A stretch of 64,000 nucleotides of DNA from Gari tellinella. Its lineage: Eukaryota > Mollusca > Bivalvia > Cardiida > Psammobiidae. Of the stretch, positions 63,893 to 64,000 are shown one piece after another. Below the pieces are notes generated by a model. It did not search any database. It had not been told where the DNA came from and worked only from the letters and a program-made list of their open reading frames with translations. The stretch is from the NCBI GenBank assembly GCA_922989275.2, contig OV277871.1, forward strand, positions 33,879,193 through 33,943,192, given 5' to 3'. How positions within the stretch are numbered: the stretch's first letter is position 1; each line of letters starts with the position of its first letter. The translations under genes and the position numbers were made by a program.

Positions 63893-64000
63893 GGTTGCCA
63901 CTCAGATTAAAATAAAAAGTCAGGATTGTCAATATGTTGTCTTTTATCCATTTTATTGCTTTGCGTTTGCGTTTTGTTTGCGTTTAAACGGGAAAGAATA
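63893..64000 (+). mobile_element. Family A, right part, cut by window end
   Basis: GTTGCCACTCAGATTAAAAT ... GCGTTTGCGTTTTGTTTGCG TTTAAACGGGAAAGAATA. The left part is lost, with a TIR-like scrap near 63830-63858. Confidence 0.75.

Overview
The window looks like intron-rich animal DNA, most likely from a bivalve or another mollusc (inference). It is AT-rich, peppered with ACATGTACATGT-type words, has GT-AG spliced exons, carries a 5S-like segment of metazoan type, and is saturated with short non-autonomous DNA transposons. There are no bacterial-style gene clusters.

Host gene: one multi-exon gene runs on the minus strand across at least 5.7-34.8 kb. I could join 13 exons (1,424 bp, about 475 codons) by splice sites and matching phases. 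They encode the spectrin-repeat plakin domain with its embedded SH3 domain (exons at 12.7 and 11.5 kb), so this is a plakin/spectraplakin cytolinker. Neither end of the gene is in the window. A 44-bp candidate exon at 60.76 kb may extend it upstream across a 26-kb intron. I saw no actin-binding CH-domain exon.

Layout: 1-5.2 kb is a long LINE on the plus strand (antisense to the host gene) with ORF1 and ORF2 in the same frame, separated by one TAG. From 5.2 to 19 kb the plakin exons are spaced by MITEs. At 14.58-16.24 kb sits the 5' half of an LTR retroelement: a possible short LTR containing a 5S rRNA-like promoter block, a tRNA-Leu primer-binding site, a broken gag, and a 64-bp minisatellite resembling a repeat in the gag region. 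From 19 to 64 kb lie intronic or upstream DNA, a 3.1-kb element with 267-bp inverted ends starting CACTGTG and a 5-bp target duplication (28.7-31.8 kb), a poly(A)/(CT)n tract (35.8 kb), a 62-bp satellite (61.6-62.8 kb) and a 943-bp mariner-like inverted-repeat element (62.8-63.8 kb).

Repeats: family A (about 40 copies, typical length 246 bp, ends CAGTGGAGAA, TA duplication, central hairpin) dominates. Other families, with names used only here: B, C and D (ends CCCTTT or CCCATTT next to TTAA, piggyBac-like), E (GGGCCCGTTTCATAAAAC), F (CAGTGTTCCCTC, TA), H (GGGCTCCAGATAA), I (long foldbacks) and J (CAGGGCTGCCATA). The most striking pattern is that A, B, C and F, which have unrelated ends and different target duplications, carry variants of the same hairpin core. 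A chimera of A and B is joined exactly at that core. Nested insertions and empty paralogous sites in the window give direct evidence for TA and TTAA target preferences. For family A, strand '+' means the AATAAACGCG arm comes first.
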